Assembly: GCA_963920525.1 (NCBI GenBank)
Contig: OY986435.1
Coordinates: 224,118,399-224,182,398 of the forward strand
Reading direction: 5' to 3'
DNA length: 64,000 bases
Source of the DNA: Dichetophora obliterata
Taxonomy: Eukaryota; Arthropoda; Insecta; Diptera; Sciomyzidae
Made by a program: the position numbers and the translations under genes. Positions 1 through 11,550 of the stretch are shown one piece after another (positions within the stretch are counted from its first letter, which is position 1; every line of letters starts with the position of its first letter). The notes beneath the pieces are model-generated. The model was not told where the DNA came from and made no database searches. It saw nothing but the letters and a program-made list of their open reading frames with translations.

Positions 1-263
1 ACCACATCCCACAATCTTTGAAAAATACCATAAGTGCTATTTATCGTGCTTTTATGGTAACATAGGAGGTGACGGGACATAACCCCAAGGTACATAATCC
101 CAAATTACAAATTGTTCCGTTTAAAAAGAGGACATAGTCCCTAAAACTGTATTTAGTAATATGGCCGCTTAATAAGCGATCATAACACCAAATGGGGATT
201 CAGACCGCTTGGGACTATGTCTGCTTTTGAAAGGTCATTACCTCGAGTGGTTCTAACAAATAA
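1..263. other. Flanking sequence, no gene seen
   Basis: No coding signal. The only structure seen is a perfect 11-bp inverted repeat (131-141 with 211-221, GGGACTATGTC). Confidence 0.5.
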
Positions 264-330
264 TAGGGCAGTTCACGATCTTGTTGCATCGTTGCAAATG
301 CAAAATAAACAGCTTTTACAAAAAAAAAAG

Positions 331-431
331 TATAGCAGTGAGAGGACTGCCGTCCGAAGCGAAAACCTATATATAAAATATTAGTCTTCCCTGGAAGACG
401 TTGTCTTGCCTCGGACCGCCTTACTGCTATA
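331..431. repeat. Imperfect hairpin related to a Helitron-internal motif
   Basis: TATAGCAGTGAGAGGACTGCCGTCC at about 331-355 pairs imperfectly with GGACCGCCTTACTGCTATA at about 413-431. The right arm resembles the reverse complement of 26788-26833 inside the large Helitron-like element, so it is a dispersed motif. Confidence 0.4.
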
Positions 432-466
432 TAAGAATTTTCATGCTAATAGGGGATTTCGGACTA

Positions 467-552
467 TCCTACATGTAGGATGGATTTGACAGGTCGGACG
501 GACATGTAGGATATGCGAAAGCTCATACTGCAGCCCGTCCTACATGTAGGAT
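467..552. repeat. Triplicated TCCTACATGTAGGA palindrome
   Basis: The 14-bp palindrome TCCTACATGTAGGA occurs at 467-480 and 539-552. A partial copy (ACATGTAGGAT) is at about 503-513. The function is unknown; it could be a protein binding site cluster or terminal parts of a small repeat. Confidence 0.55.
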
Positions 553-594
553 GAAATCAAAAAGTTTTAAAAGTTCCGCTCTGATCTTGTTCTT

Positions 595-1945
595 CTCTCT
601 GCGTCCTTGTTTGTAGATTTCCTTGGTAATTGTTGTTGGCGCAGTAAGCTGGAAATTTTTTGTAGACGTTGTGAATTCTAATTGTGTAGCTACAGTCGGC
701 ATATGAAATTAGAATTATTTTTGTTGAGAGCTTACACAAATTATTAAATTTTTTATATATTACTGAAACTATTTCTTATAAGCAAAAGTGTTACCATATC
801 AAAAATGCATATAATTAAAGTAATTTATTTAAATTATTTCATTATTAAATTAATATAAAAAATTAAAGCTTATTTATATCTATTAATATCATAACACTAA
901 CACAATATACATGTTCACCATATCTATATTGCGTTGTGTATTAAAAATAGAATATTCTCAAATTAAGAAATATCTATAGCATATAAATTATATATAATTC
1001 ATATAAGAAATTGAAGCTAAACAGTTTAAAAAATAGAATGCTTAGGATAAGCAGACTTTAGTTATTCAGTTACTACTGAAAATATTAATTATTTTGCAGG
1101 TTTAATACGTAATTGTTATTATATAAATATACATAAATATTCTTTAAATTTCCTCAATGAGCGTTTTTGTTGTAGATTTGCTTGGTAATTGTTGTTCTGC
1201 AGTTAGCTAGAATTTTTTTGTAGATGTGTTTTAGTAGCTACAGTCGGCATATGACAATCGCAGTATTTTTATAACACTTTATATATATGTACATAAAAAC
1301 ACTTACACAGAAAAACTGCAAAATAAATTTATATTTACAGTTGTAATTGAATAACTACAGTCTGCTTATCACAAGCGTTCTATTTCTTACCACCTATTGT
1401 TGTAAATCGAAAACGCAAACAAACGACAAGTAAGACACGAGAAGCAACACTTTTTCTATACGAAATTCTATTGCTTCTCGTGTCTTGCTTGTCGTTGGTT
1501 TGCGTTTTCAATTTACAACACTAGGCGGTTAAACTGTCTACGTTCATTTATTATATTAAATTATATATAATTTATATACTACATCTATTTCTCGTATATT
1601 CTTATTTTAATACACAACATAAACTATATAGTATAGCGTGCATGTATATTGTGTTATTATATAAAAAGATATAAAAACAGATTTAAATTTTTAAATTAAT
1701 TCAATAATGAAATAATTAAAAAAAATTTCATGAATTATGTGTATATATTTTTAATATGGTAGTACAATACATTTAGTTAAAAGAAGTAGTTTCAGCCATT
1801 TATACAAAATTTCAAAAAATTATTTAAACTCTTATCTAAAATGCAGCAGTTGTAATATGCCGACTGTAGCTATAGAAAAATCTAAAAAATTCCAGCTAAC
1901 TGTACAACAACAATTACATGGCAAATCTACAACAACAACGCAGTG
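595..1945. mobile_element. Foldback/MITE-like element with about 400-bp inverted arms
   Basis: The sequence 597-1030 aligns along its length with the reverse complement of about 1540-1945. Shared blocks include GTAGCTACAGTCGGCATAT near the outer end and AACACAATATACATG in the AT-rich interior. A third partial copy of the terminal block lies at about 1160-1260 in direct orientation to the left arm. No coding capacity is seen. The long terminal inverted repeats and AT-rich interior suit a foldback-type non-autonomous DNA element. No target duplication was identified. Confidence 0.65.
1391..1528. repeat. Strong 55-bp hairpin in the foldback centre
   Basis: Bases 1391-1446 pair with 1471-1528 with few mismatches (GACAAGTAAGACACGAGAAGCAA against TTGCTTCTCGTGTCTTGCTTGTC), around a loop of about 24 bases. 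It may be a separate small insertion or the core of the surrounding element. Confidence 0.65.
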
Positions 1946-2614
1946 AGAATGGAAAGGTTCACAGCGGTTGCGCAACGTTAGAGGGGATGAACGAATCGGC
2001 GTCAGAAAATAAACCGTATTTTGCTTGCTATGTTTTCTGTTTGCCTGGTAGCAAAATCTCAAGTGGTAGAATGGCAAAATTAGACAAGGTAGTGTTAGGG
2101 CGGAGAGCCGGTGACCGAAATTGTCAAAACGAAGTTGACATTTCATACAAAATCTGCAACCAATGAAAATGAAATATGAAAGCAAAAATTGGCCAAAATA
2201 CCAAAATGGCTGAGTTTTACAGTTGCGATCACTAAGAAAGAGAACGCATTCAGCCCTAAAACTACCTTGTCTAGTTGTATTATGAGTGGTGGCATCAAAA
2301 GGGTTTTCACGGCCAGTCAAACAAAAACCAAATATCAAAAATTTTAAATTTATTTTATTTTAACCTACAGAAACTCTACATATACATTGAAAAAAACTAT
2401 ATCATTCAATGTTTCGCAGCGGAGCAAAGGGAGGGAAAAAACGATGCGTCAATAGAGGAACTTATTGATGGTTGCTTGCTACATTTGCTGAGCGCCTTGT
2501 AGTCAAGATCCAAGAGCGTAATTTAAAAACCTACTCGCTGTCTGTATTGATGACGAGAGTTACTCGCAGAATGACGATGACGATGACGCAAACCACAAAG
2601 AAGTTTTCACTTAA

Positions 2615-3265
2615 AAGAAATAACGAAAGTACTTGAATTTGTGTGTGCGTGGGCCAACGATATCCCGGTGCATCAGCAAGTGCAGCAAAGTTAAATTGGC
2701 TTTCTTTGCTGGTGAACATCCTCCAAGTGCCACCACTAGCAGCACAAGCAGGTGCAGTGCAAAATTTGTTGCTAGCCAACATCCTCCAAGTGCCACCAGC
2801 GGCAGCACAAGCAAGTGCAGCGCAAATTTCTTGCTAGCCAACATGTGCAGACAAGTGCCATCACCAGCAGCACAAGCAAATTCTCCGCTTTCAATTTATT
2901 AAATTCACGCCGGAGTAAAATGGCAGAAATTCGCCTCTGCGCTTGAGACATGCTGAAATGGTGCTTCTGAAATATTGGAGCAGTCAATTGAATTGTGCTG
3001 CACTTGCTGGTGCTGCTAGTGGCGACTCTCGGAGAACGTTGGCAAGCAAAAGAATCAGGAAATTTGCGCTGCACTTGCTTGTGCTGCTGGTGATGGCACT
3101 TAGAGGATGTTGGCTAGCAACAAATTTTGCACTACACTTGCTAGTGGTGACACTTGGAGGACGTTTGCCAGCAAAGAAAGCCAATTTAACTTTGCTGCAC
3201 TAGCTAATATTGGAGATCGTTGGCCCACACACACGCACACACAAACTCAAGCACTTTCGTTAATT
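2615..3265. mobile_element. Foldback element with subrepeated arms
   Basis: The left arm (about 2615-2885) is the inverted copy of the right arm (about 2985-3265). Each arm contains tandem units of roughly 70-75 bp built on GCAAATTTTGTTGCTAGCC and CATCCTCCAAGTGCCACC. This layout, inverted arms made of short direct subrepeats, is characteristic of FB-type foldback transposons. The open frames here are artefacts of the repeat and no protein is proposed. Confidence 0.65.
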
Positions 3266-3926
3266 TTTTTCATTAATTTGTTATTTTTTAAGTTTTTTAA
3301 GTTTACAATATTACAAGTTTACGAAATATGTTGCAAGTAAAAGCTTTCGAATTAAATATGTCGCAAATTGATAAAATGCAAACAAATAAAATAAAATATT
3401 TGCGCTAAAACACCGAAACGTGAAACGTCTAAATTTGCAACTGTCAAAATTTCATCGTCCATTTGACACAGCAAAAAAGACATATTTTTATCAACTCACA
3501 CAAATTTTATTCAACCTGATATTTTCAATCCTACCACGACTGAAAAGTTCCCTTTTGACACACACCCTTTAAGAAAAAGTTTATTAATAAAACAATAGTT
3601 GGCAACGCTGACAATAAAATGACGCAGTGGTGAAAATAAAAAGCCACTGACAAATACAACAAGTGTGAAAATTGTCAAACTTTGTTTGACCATATATAAT
3701 AAAATAAGAGCATGCATGTAATTATTTGAATGTTCAACATATTCCTTTATCACAACTTAAAGATTAAAATGTTAAAATACTCAATCCATACATTATTTTT
3801 CTTGTTTGCAAACGAAGTTCCAGCAGAAAAAAAAAACAGAAAAAGAAGAAGATCGATCCATTTTTAAATCTCACCATGAATAGCAGCTGTTTGAGTAAAA
3901 GCAAATTTTTCAAAAATGTTGACAAA

Positions 3927-4298
3927 GGCCGCATTCAGCGCAGACAACAGTTGGCAACTGTTGTGTAAAAATTCGCTGAATGGTACAAATTTGGTAGCGC
4001 TAACTAAAACTAATAAAGTAGCGAACGCTTTTTAATCGAGCGAACAAATTCTATGCTACATGAACACAACTGTTTGCTTAACTGTCAGATGGTGTTACTG
4101 ACGCTGTTAAATTAATAAACGCAGAAAGAACGCAGAAAATTTAATTGAGAAACCTTTGCATTGAATTAAATTTACATAAAAATTAAATTGAATCTAACTT
4201 CTGACGTGTAGAGTAGCAACACATTCAGAGAAAAGCATCGTGAACTAAGGTAGCGCTACCATTACAGTTCACAACAGTTGTCTGCGCTGAATGCGGCC
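3927..4298. mobile_element. 372-bp MITE
   Basis: The first 24+ bases GGCCGCATTCAGCGCAGACA are the exact inverse of the last, ending TGTCTGCGCTGAATGCGGCC. A second subterminal inverted match (GGTAGCGCTA) lies further in. The size and lack of coding suit a MITE. No clear target duplication was found. Confidence 0.75.
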
Positions 4299-4751
4299 AA
4301 ATACACCAACTGAAGAAATTGCCAAACTTTAAAAGCATATATATACCAATATAAACCTAACTTAAGTATTTATATACTAACAAACAGATTATATGCATTA
4401 ATTTCAGGAGTTGCCAAGTGATTTCTTTGTGAGCTTGCGGCCGATTAAGAACAAGAGTGACGAACACTGTTGATTTTTTTTATGCACAAATCCATGCAAA
4501 CATTTGTGAGGTTATTTTTTGTAATTTTCTTATCTTGTTATCTTTGCTGTCTGTATTGTGGACGATTTCCTTGGAAAAATGTGATGATGCAAACCAATGA
4601 TTTACCCTCTACCAAAATCGTTCAACGCGCCTAAAGAAGTTTTCACTTCAATAAAAAGCATATTCTGCAAAAGCTTTTCAATGCTTTTTGTTTTTGTAAA
4701 AGCTGTTTATTTTGCATTTGCAACGATGCAACAAGATCGTGAACTGCCCTA

Positions 4752-5640
4752 CTTTGTCTGTGTCGATATGCAATAACGTCTTAAGTCTGATTTCAAAGTT
4801 TAGATAAATCTTGCTTTAAATTTTTCAATCGCCATATAAGTTAAATGGAAGTGTCTTTTGTTTTTGTGTCATAACTTTGGCTTTGGTCATGCTAGAAGCA
4901 ATAGATTTTGTGCGTTTGTAATGCATATGCATAGAACACAGCTACATCAATAACTCAGATCTGTCGTAAGTCGAATTAAGCTATTATTGCTTATCGACAC
5001 AGATATGACAAAATTATTCGTCCTTGTACGGAATGGTAATAACAACATCTACAAGGTCAAATCAATTTTTTTATGGTGTTTTTAATGATAAAATAATTTG
5101 CCCTTTTATGGGAAAATGTTAATTCAACAGCAGCAGCGCTCGATGCTACGCATCGGCAACAAATTTTTTTTGCGACCTTATTTTAGGAAACGAACGTTCC
5201 TGCATTTTTCTTTGAACGATTAATTTTTATGAAAAATTAAAAACGAACGTTCGTTGCTTGTGTGAAAAATTCGATCGAAAAAATTTTAGACTGACAAATT
5301 TTTCAGAGATAAAAAATACGACACCAGCAGAGAGTTTCCCATTCGTTCCTGATAATTTGCGAGAACAATTTTATATGAGGAGAACGATAATTGAGAACAA
5401 TCGTATTTCAAATGTTCTCCGCACCCTGTGAATATACAAAACAATTTCAACACATATTTCACTAGTATTGCTTAATTAATTTTATTAATATCGCTAAGTG
5501 GAAATAAAACCTGTCATAATAAAAAAATATCCTAAAAACTATTAAAAACACAAATTTAAGATTCGTAAAAAAACTAAACTAAGTTTTTGTTAGTTTTTTA
5601 ATTTATTATTGATACTCGAATCTAAAAACAATGCTCTCTT
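4752..5640. other. AT-rich stretch, nothing recognised
   Basis: No gene or clear repeat family. Weak palindromes are present around AACGAACGTTC at about 5178-5260. Confidence 0.4.
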
Positions 5641-5821
5641 GACATGCTACTAAGAACAAAAAGTAAGCTGAATTGGCTAACCGATTTGGATAAATTCTTT
5701 TATTTTTATGTTGATACTGTTCTAATTGACTTATTTGCCGAATTTCATGTCAATGTCATCATTTGTTACATAGTTACGCTTGTGTTTCCAAACGACTCAA
5801 ATCGGTTTTGGCGATTTTCAC

Positions 5822-6330
5822 AATGTCTGATTTTGTGTTTTCGAAAAACAGCCTCATGTTGAAGTGTGAAACGATGTTTTCTGACTATCAGAATAAACTG
5901 AAATTCATGATTATGGAAGATGAGATTTGGAGCTATGCTTACGACCCGGAAACAACCGATCAATCAAGCGAATATCGTGCTAAAGGTGATACAAGTCCGA
6001 AAAGATTGCGCCAAAGTCGCTCAAAAATCGTGGTCATGTTGACAGTTTTCTTCGATTAGCGTGGTGTGATGCATAATGAATTCCTTTCGTCCCAACAAAC
6101 TTTCAACAAGGAATATTATTTGAGCATTATGCGTCGTTTGCGCGAAGCTATACGAAAAAAGAAGCCAGAATTATGGGCCGACAACTCTTGGTTTATGCAA
6201 CACGATAATGCGTCGTCTCACACTGCACTCTTTCTTCGTGACCATTTCTCCAAAAACTCAGGCATAGCGTATGCAACTAAAACCACCATATTCATCTGAT
6301 TTAGCTCCGTGTGACTTCTGGCCAGTGGCG
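5822..6330 (+). pseudogene. Dead mariner (DD34D-type) transposase fragment
   Basis: The conceptual translation has mariner landmarks. The first-aspartate region reads DEIWSYAYDPETT (about 5920-5960). The second reads MQHDNASSHTA (about 6195-6230). The third region, PYSSDLAPCDFW, is present in the DNA at about 6280-6320 but in another frame. Frame breaks occur near 6057 and 6275, and the N-terminal DNA-binding part is missing or unrecognisable. It would have encoded the cut-and-paste transposase of a Tc1/mariner element. It cannot be active. Confidence 0.75.
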
Positions 6331-6826
6331 GATTCGGACACTCCATTTGGTGGGAAGAGGGCTGATCCAAAAAATGTTACTTTGAAGTAGTTGCAGATAT
6401 TGGCGATAGTCGCTAATACTACGTGGTAAGCATATGAAAAATTTAATTAAAAAGAATATTTCGGTGTATAAAAAAAGCAATTCACTAAAATTGCAATCTA
6501 ATTCATAATTTAGTTTAGATTTAGCAAAATATAAAAATTGGTTTCTCGAATAACACAAATATGGCGATTTTTAATAAAAATCAGTTTTTCGATTGATTCA
6601 AATTAAGGATCAGTTATCCAGTCCTTGTGAAATACAAAAAAGTTTACATAACTTAAATGATAATAAAAAGAAACGAATAATGGTTTTGTATTAAATTTTT
6701 AAATAAAACAAACTACAAAATTTTCAAACCCTGTTTGAAAAATATAATCACGACACGAAATCTATTCTTTGCTTCCGTGTTTTGCCATATCTTTCGATGA
6801 CTTGATCCACAGGCACTTTAATGCCA

Positions 6827-7628
6827 TCTAATATATAAAAATGAATGTTTGTTTGTTTGTTTGTTCGTTCGCTATGCGCTGCAATACCGTTCATCCGATT
6901 GCGATAAAACTTTGTCAACTTAGTGCTTGCACCTACGCGAACAATATAGGAATATTTAAAATTTGCCACACCCCCTTTTACTGCACACAAATCAATAAAA
7001 ATGCTATATTTAAGACAGTTTTTGTCGTATTAAACTAAAATTTGGTAATTAAGTTCGTATGATAACAATCGGCAACTATACTTTAAATGGGCGTGGTACT
7101 ACTACAGCTACGCCTACTTTTAAGAAAAGATAAAGAGACTTTGAAATTACTGGTCCGATCGAGCTAAAATTGTGGCAGTGGATTTGTTTCGAGTACGGGA
7201 TGGTTTAGAAAAAATTGCCACACCCCTTTTTAGCGCCTAAAAATATATTAAAAATTCGTGATATCAAATTGCTTTGGAGTTATGAGTCGCACAGCCTCGA
7301 AAGTCGATATTCAACCACAATTTACACATGTCGTTCCACTGATGACATTTTATGGGAGCTCGAATATTTTTGGAGTTACAGATTACACAGCATCGGAATT
7401 CAGTATTCGACATCAATTTATGCATGCCGTTTCATTTATAACATTTTATGGGCGTTGGAAACGGTGGATGTCCACCTCCCCCACACAACCAAAATTTGTG
7501 CTATCGAATAGCTTTGAAGTTATAGCTTTGAAGAATAGCTTTGAAGTCGCTCAGCATCAAAATTCAGTATTCGATCTCAATTTACACATGTAAGGGAGCG
7601 TGGCAGCAACGCGCCTGGTTTCAGCTAG
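6827..7628 (+). mobile_element. Non-autonomous Helitron-like element, short copy
   Basis: It starts TCTAATATATAAAAATGAATG and ends GGCAGCAACGCGCCTGGTTTCAGCTAG. It is inserted between A and T, which matches the Helitron rule (5' TC, 3' CTRR). The interior holds motifs shared with the copies at 25329 and 31977, such as ACATTTTATGGGCG and CAAATTTGTGCTATCGAATAG. The apparent reading frames come from the repeat units and are not proposed as genes. Confidence 0.6.
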
Positions 7629-7728
7629 TAATGAATATTTTATAAAGCAAGTCCGTTTAGTTTTTCTTCTGTTGTCGTAGAATATGTTTCAAATAGTGAT
7701 GGGAACTTTCGAATAAAAATATTCAAAT

Positions 7729-8010
7729 TACACCGCCCACAAATCAATAAAAATGCTATATTTAAGACGATTTTCGTCGTATTAGACTAAAATTTGGTAA
7801 TAAAATTCATATAGTAAATGCCAGAAAATGTACTAAAAATGGGCGTGGTCTCACTGTAGCTACACCCACTTTAAAGAAATCATAAAAATTTTCCGAAACT
7901 AAAACTAAGCCGATTAAGCTAAAATTTTGGCAGTGGATTTGTTTCGGATACGAAATGGTTTCGGAAAATATTTTTATGCCCCTTTTTACCGCACATAAAT
8001 TACCAAAATT
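7729..8010 (+). repeat. Fragment of the Helitron-like repeat
   Basis: Contains ACCGCCCACAAATCAATAAA, the TCGTATTAGACTAAAATTTGG block and a GGGCGTGGTC block in the same order as the 5' part of the large copy at 25329. It lacks both termini. Confidence 0.6.
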
Positions 8011-8289
8011 GACTTAATCAAATGACGGCAAAAAAAAATTAAAAAATATTTACCCATAGCTCACCATTTCTATATTTATTATTTTTCCGAAAAAGGTCTA
8101 AAATATTTACTTTTCTCTCAAAAAGGAGGCCAAAAGTACTAATAACTTTTTCATATGCGCTTTCAAAGTTTTCATCTTTCATAAAGATTTTCATTGCATT
8201 TTTTTACTTACGTTTACAAAAGGCACGCTTTTATTACTTCGTGTATACACTTTCAAACTAAGGAGATACAGAAAATCTAAAGTGTTTTA

Positions 8290-8625
8290 CGTAGACACCT
8301 GCCGTGTAGGCTTAATTCTACGGTGATCCATAGCGTGGGACCGAAATATTGCGTCGATATAGGTAATAAACACACAGCCACCACGAATCTCCCCGAAGGG
8401 CCGACCCAATCAGTCAACCTGGCGCATGCCAAGGAGCTACCGACTGCCCAGCTTTCAAGTCTTTGATCGGACCTCGTAGCATACTAAAAGCATACTACTA
8501 CCAGTTTTAGCTCATCACAGCTCCGGACTGGTAACCAATCAAACAAAAAGGGACAAATCAACAAGAAATGAACAAACCACATTCATCTGGACCAACACAA
8601 GCAACACAGACAACAAATACCCAAC
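8290..8625 (-). repeat. Probable 3' UTR of the R1-like non-LTR element
   Basis: GC-richer, non-coding stretch directly downstream (minus strand) of the truncated R1-like ORF. Assigned to that element by position only. Confidence 0.4.
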
Positions 8626-9448
8626 TCAAAAATGCCTAGCCCGCCGCCTCTTAAACACCTCACATGCAAACTGATCCAACCTAGAAACGTGTTCTCTAGA
8701 AGCTAGCACATTTTCCAAGTCGAAATCCCCATTCGCACGCAAGACACCCATTGCACGCAAATCACGAATGTCCTCATAAAAAGGACACTCACGAAGTACA
8801 TGCAACCAGTCCTCACGGACTGCACCACATTCACACTCAGGTTTCTTTCATGCAAGAAAGCATTGAAAGACCCATGCCCAGTCAACATAAAACCCAGACT
8901 TAAGCTAAACCGAAAATCAGGGTGACGCTTCACAAACATAACATCACATATAAAATTATACGTGACCCTTCCATGCACACATTCTTCCCATCTAGACTGC
9001 CATCTAGACCTCACACATTCACACAGCAAAGCCTTCCTTTCACCCTCATTCATATGCGCTACATCCGAGTGCGTGACCCAATCAAACAATAAGGAGGGCA
9101 CATCTTTCTTAATCCCATAAGCAACACAGAGTTGTATTACTACAAGATCAAGAGAAGGTACCCCCAGCAACACTTGTAAGGCATCTGTAGATACCGTACG
9201 ACACACAGGCATACATCCAATCAGAATGGCTTTTTGACAAGAGAGTATCTTTCGATATCCCACAGCAGACCTGACCACGTGACCCCATACAGGTGCACCA
9301 AAAGTTGCGCAAGCAACAAATAGGCCCCCATACATAAGCCGCACAGCCCGCCTACTGAGTCTCCATTCAGATCTGAGTAATCGTCGTACACACCCTACAA
9401 CCGACAGTAATCGGCTCTTCAGTGCCACTACTAAGAAGATACAGTAAA
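8626..9448 (-). pseudogene. 5'-truncated R1-clade non-LTR retrotransposon ORF2, C-terminal part
   Basis: The minus-strand frame from about 9448 encodes the region after the reverse transcriptase fingers and palm. It includes RRAVRLMYGGLFVACATFGA and a segment with DALQVLLGVPSLDLV, both familiar from R1-type insect retrotransposons. The protein then runs into a frameshift near 8845. In the next frame the usual C-terminal zinc knuckle can be read as C-E-C, then H, then C (about 8770-8840), and the frame ends at a stop at 8626-8628. It would have been the reverse transcriptase of a target-primed element. The 5' truncation is typical of non-LTR insertion. It is inactive. Confidence 0.75.
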
Positions 9449-9929
9449 AACTCACTTTTTTTTAATCGTCAGGATTTTTATCAGAGGATGCGCTAGAAGC
9501 CACTCACAAAAATATAAGGCTCGTTTAAGCCATTCCCTTGAAAAAATTTTAGGGAAAACACAAATGCGAACCTAATTGCACTTATGATAATTTCGTCAGA
9601 TTCAAATTGATCTTCAAAAAGAAAAATTAATATATCTTTTCTATCAATCTTGTCTTCAAGTAATTTATTTGAATTTTCACCTATGTGTAAACTTGATGTT
9701 GGAAAATGTGTAATGCAGTTAACTTCAAATGCAATTGGCGAAGTTGGGATCCCAATCAAGTGCATTAAACTAATTCTACCACACATAAAACAGAGCATTA
9801 ACACATGTTATTAATCACTGTTTTGTATCTACAACATTCCCTGATTTGTGGAAAATTGCAATAGTGTAACCGGTAGCTAAAAAGCCAAATGATTGGTGGT
9901 GGGTTAAATGATTTTAGGCCAATAAGCAT

Positions 9930-10226
9930 ATTGTACCCATTATCTTAGGTACGTGAGAAATTAATGAGTCAACAAATAAATAAGTACTTAAATGAATCTG
10001 CGCTTCTGTCGCCTTATCAGTCTGGTTTTCGGACAGGCCATGGATGTGCTTCGGCTTTCGTCAAAGTTTAAAACGATATTCTTCCCGAATATGAAGCTGC
10101 CTCAATGACGGTGCTCTGATTGCGTAACTTCTCTAAGGCTTTTGACAAAGTGAACCATAAATATATATATCTGAAACTAAAGTATCTCTTTAGATTTAGT
10201 AATCTCTTATCTATATTTAACAATGA
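9930..10226 (+). pseudogene. Non-LTR reverse transcriptase fragment, 5' piece
   Basis: Broken frames contain LSPYQSGFRTGHGCASAFVK (about 10010-10065) and FSKAFDKVNHKYI (about 10130-10165). These are conserved reverse transcriptase blocks of Jockey/CR1-like elements. The fragment is cut at 10227 by a mariner. The same remnant probably resumes after 11551. The stretch 9490-9930 carries an open frame on the minus strand that I cannot identify. Confidence 0.65.
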
Positions 10227-10227
10227 C

Positions 10228-11550
10228 AGGTGGCGCAAAAGTAACCTTGCGATGTTTTTTGGCTGTAATTTAAAAAAAAAAAAAATGAAAAACTTTGATT
10301 CTTCTTGTGGATTATTTTTATTTGGTCTTTTAATTTTTTTTACATCAAGTCGAGAATATGATGTCACGTAAATGGCCGCCACCACAGTTGATTGTCATTT
10401 GAGCCCTTTTTATGGCATTTTTCATCACTTCGGCCAAAACTTCCGGCGATAGGTCCTTACATTCTTGACGGATATTGTCTTTAAGAGCTGCAAGAGTCTG
10501 AGGCTTATTGACATAAACCCGCGACTTCGAAAAGCCCCACAAAAAGAAGTCTGGAGCGGTCAAAACAGGCGATCTTGCTGGCCAGTGCAAATCGCCAAAA
10601 CGGGAGATTAGGCGCCCGGGAAATGCATCCTTTAGCATATCGGTTGGGGCACGTGCAGTGTGTGCCGTTGCACCGTCCTGTTGGAACCACATGTTTTCCA
10701 ATCCCAATTCATCAAGTTGCGGCAAAAAGAACTCGTTGATCATTGCTCTGTAGCGCTCACCATTCACAGTAACCGTTTGGCCCGCGACGTCTTCGAAGAA
10801 AAAAGGTCCGATGACTCCTCCAGCGAAAACAGCACACTATACAGTGACTTTGAGCGGGTGTAATGGCTCTTCGTGGGTTACACGCGGATTTTCAATGCCC
10901 CAGAAGCGTAAATTTTGCTTATTTACGTACCCGCTAAGATGGAAATGGGCCTCATCACTCATGATTATTTTTGATGAAAAATCATCTTCCTCTTGGTGGT
11001 GATTAAGGATGGCTTGAGTGTATGTTAGACGCGATTGGCGGTCAGCAGCTAACAGCTGATGCACCGTCTGGACTTTGTACGAAAACATCTTCAAATCTTG
11101 TACCAAAATTCGCTGTAAGGACCGTCGACTGATACCCATTTGCGTGGCACGTCGTCTGGTCGATGTCGACGGCGCTTTCATGACATCCTCGGCTACAGCA
11201 GCAATATTCTCTGCAGAACGGCTACTCCGGGGTCTGCCACGCCTGGCAGCATCTCGTGTTGTGCCAGTCTCTTCGAGGCGAGCGGCTAAACGTCGCAGTG
11301 TTTCACCAGTAGGCGTTGGACGGCCAGGAAATCTGCGACGAAATTCACGTTGTGCCAAAGTCACCGACCGATTATTGGTCAAATAAATAGTCACCAATAT
11401 TCCGCGATCTGGAGCAGTGTAGCGTAACATTGTTTATTAACGTGTATTTCGCATGTGTTTACTACACAAATGTCAAAACAGAACTGACATTAGGGGCCAA
11501 TCGCAAAATTTATAGCATTTTCTGATAGAAGGATTGCTTTTGCGCCACCT
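10228..11550 (-). mobile_element. DD41D (rosa-type) mariner, full length, inverted
   Basis: The ends are AGGTGGCGCAAAAG and its inverse CTTTTGCGCCACCT. The transposase is on the minus strand at 10345-11430. The element interrupts an older non-LTR remnant. TA is not directly adjacent to the matched ends (nearest TA at 10218 and 11556), so the true inverted repeats may extend a few degenerate bases outward. Confidence 0.8.
10345..11430 (-). pseudogene. DD41D mariner transposase with one internal amber codon
   Basis: The frame holds 361 residues plus the terminal stop, with no frameshift. A TAG at 10837-10839 interrupts it, where the intact relative at 14805-15890 has the tryptophan of TVWCGV (TGG). 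The N-terminus carries helix-turn-helix DNA-binding regions. The catalytic landmarks are SDEAHFHLSGYVNKQN, WFQQDGATAHTA and APDFFLWG. The spacing from the second to third aspartate is 41, the DD41D signature of rosa-type mariners first seen in a tephritid. The usually conserved SPDLT reads SPVLT. One nonsense and one missense change make it nearly intact but probably inactive. Confidence 0.85.

Larger units (their letters stand above)
266..4749. mobile_element. 4.5-kb interval bounded by 59-bp perfect terminal inverted repeats
   Basis: Positions 266-324 (beginning GGGCAGTTCACGATCTTG) are the exact reverse complement of 4691-4749. TA lies directly outside both ends (264-265 and 4750-4751), as expected for a TA target duplication. 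No transposase reading frame was found inside, so this would be a non-autonomous or composite element. The inside holds two foldback structures and a MITE that look like separate insertions. Also inside is a diverged direct repeat (about 2538-2620 and 4548-4660, both beginning GCTGTCTGTATTG). The inverted repeat is certain. The reading as one transposed unit is inference. Confidence 0.65.

Noticed and set aside
1832..2338. 168-codon minus-strand open frame
   Set aside because: It overlaps the inverted arm of the foldback element and shows no family pattern.
2531..3340. Cluster of seven Ala/Ser-rich open frames on both strands
   Set aside because: They are mirror readings of the FB-like subrepeats, not proteins.
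9493..9804. 103-codon minus-strand frame
   Set aside because: No recognised domain, and it lies between two non-LTR remnants; kept as unassigned.
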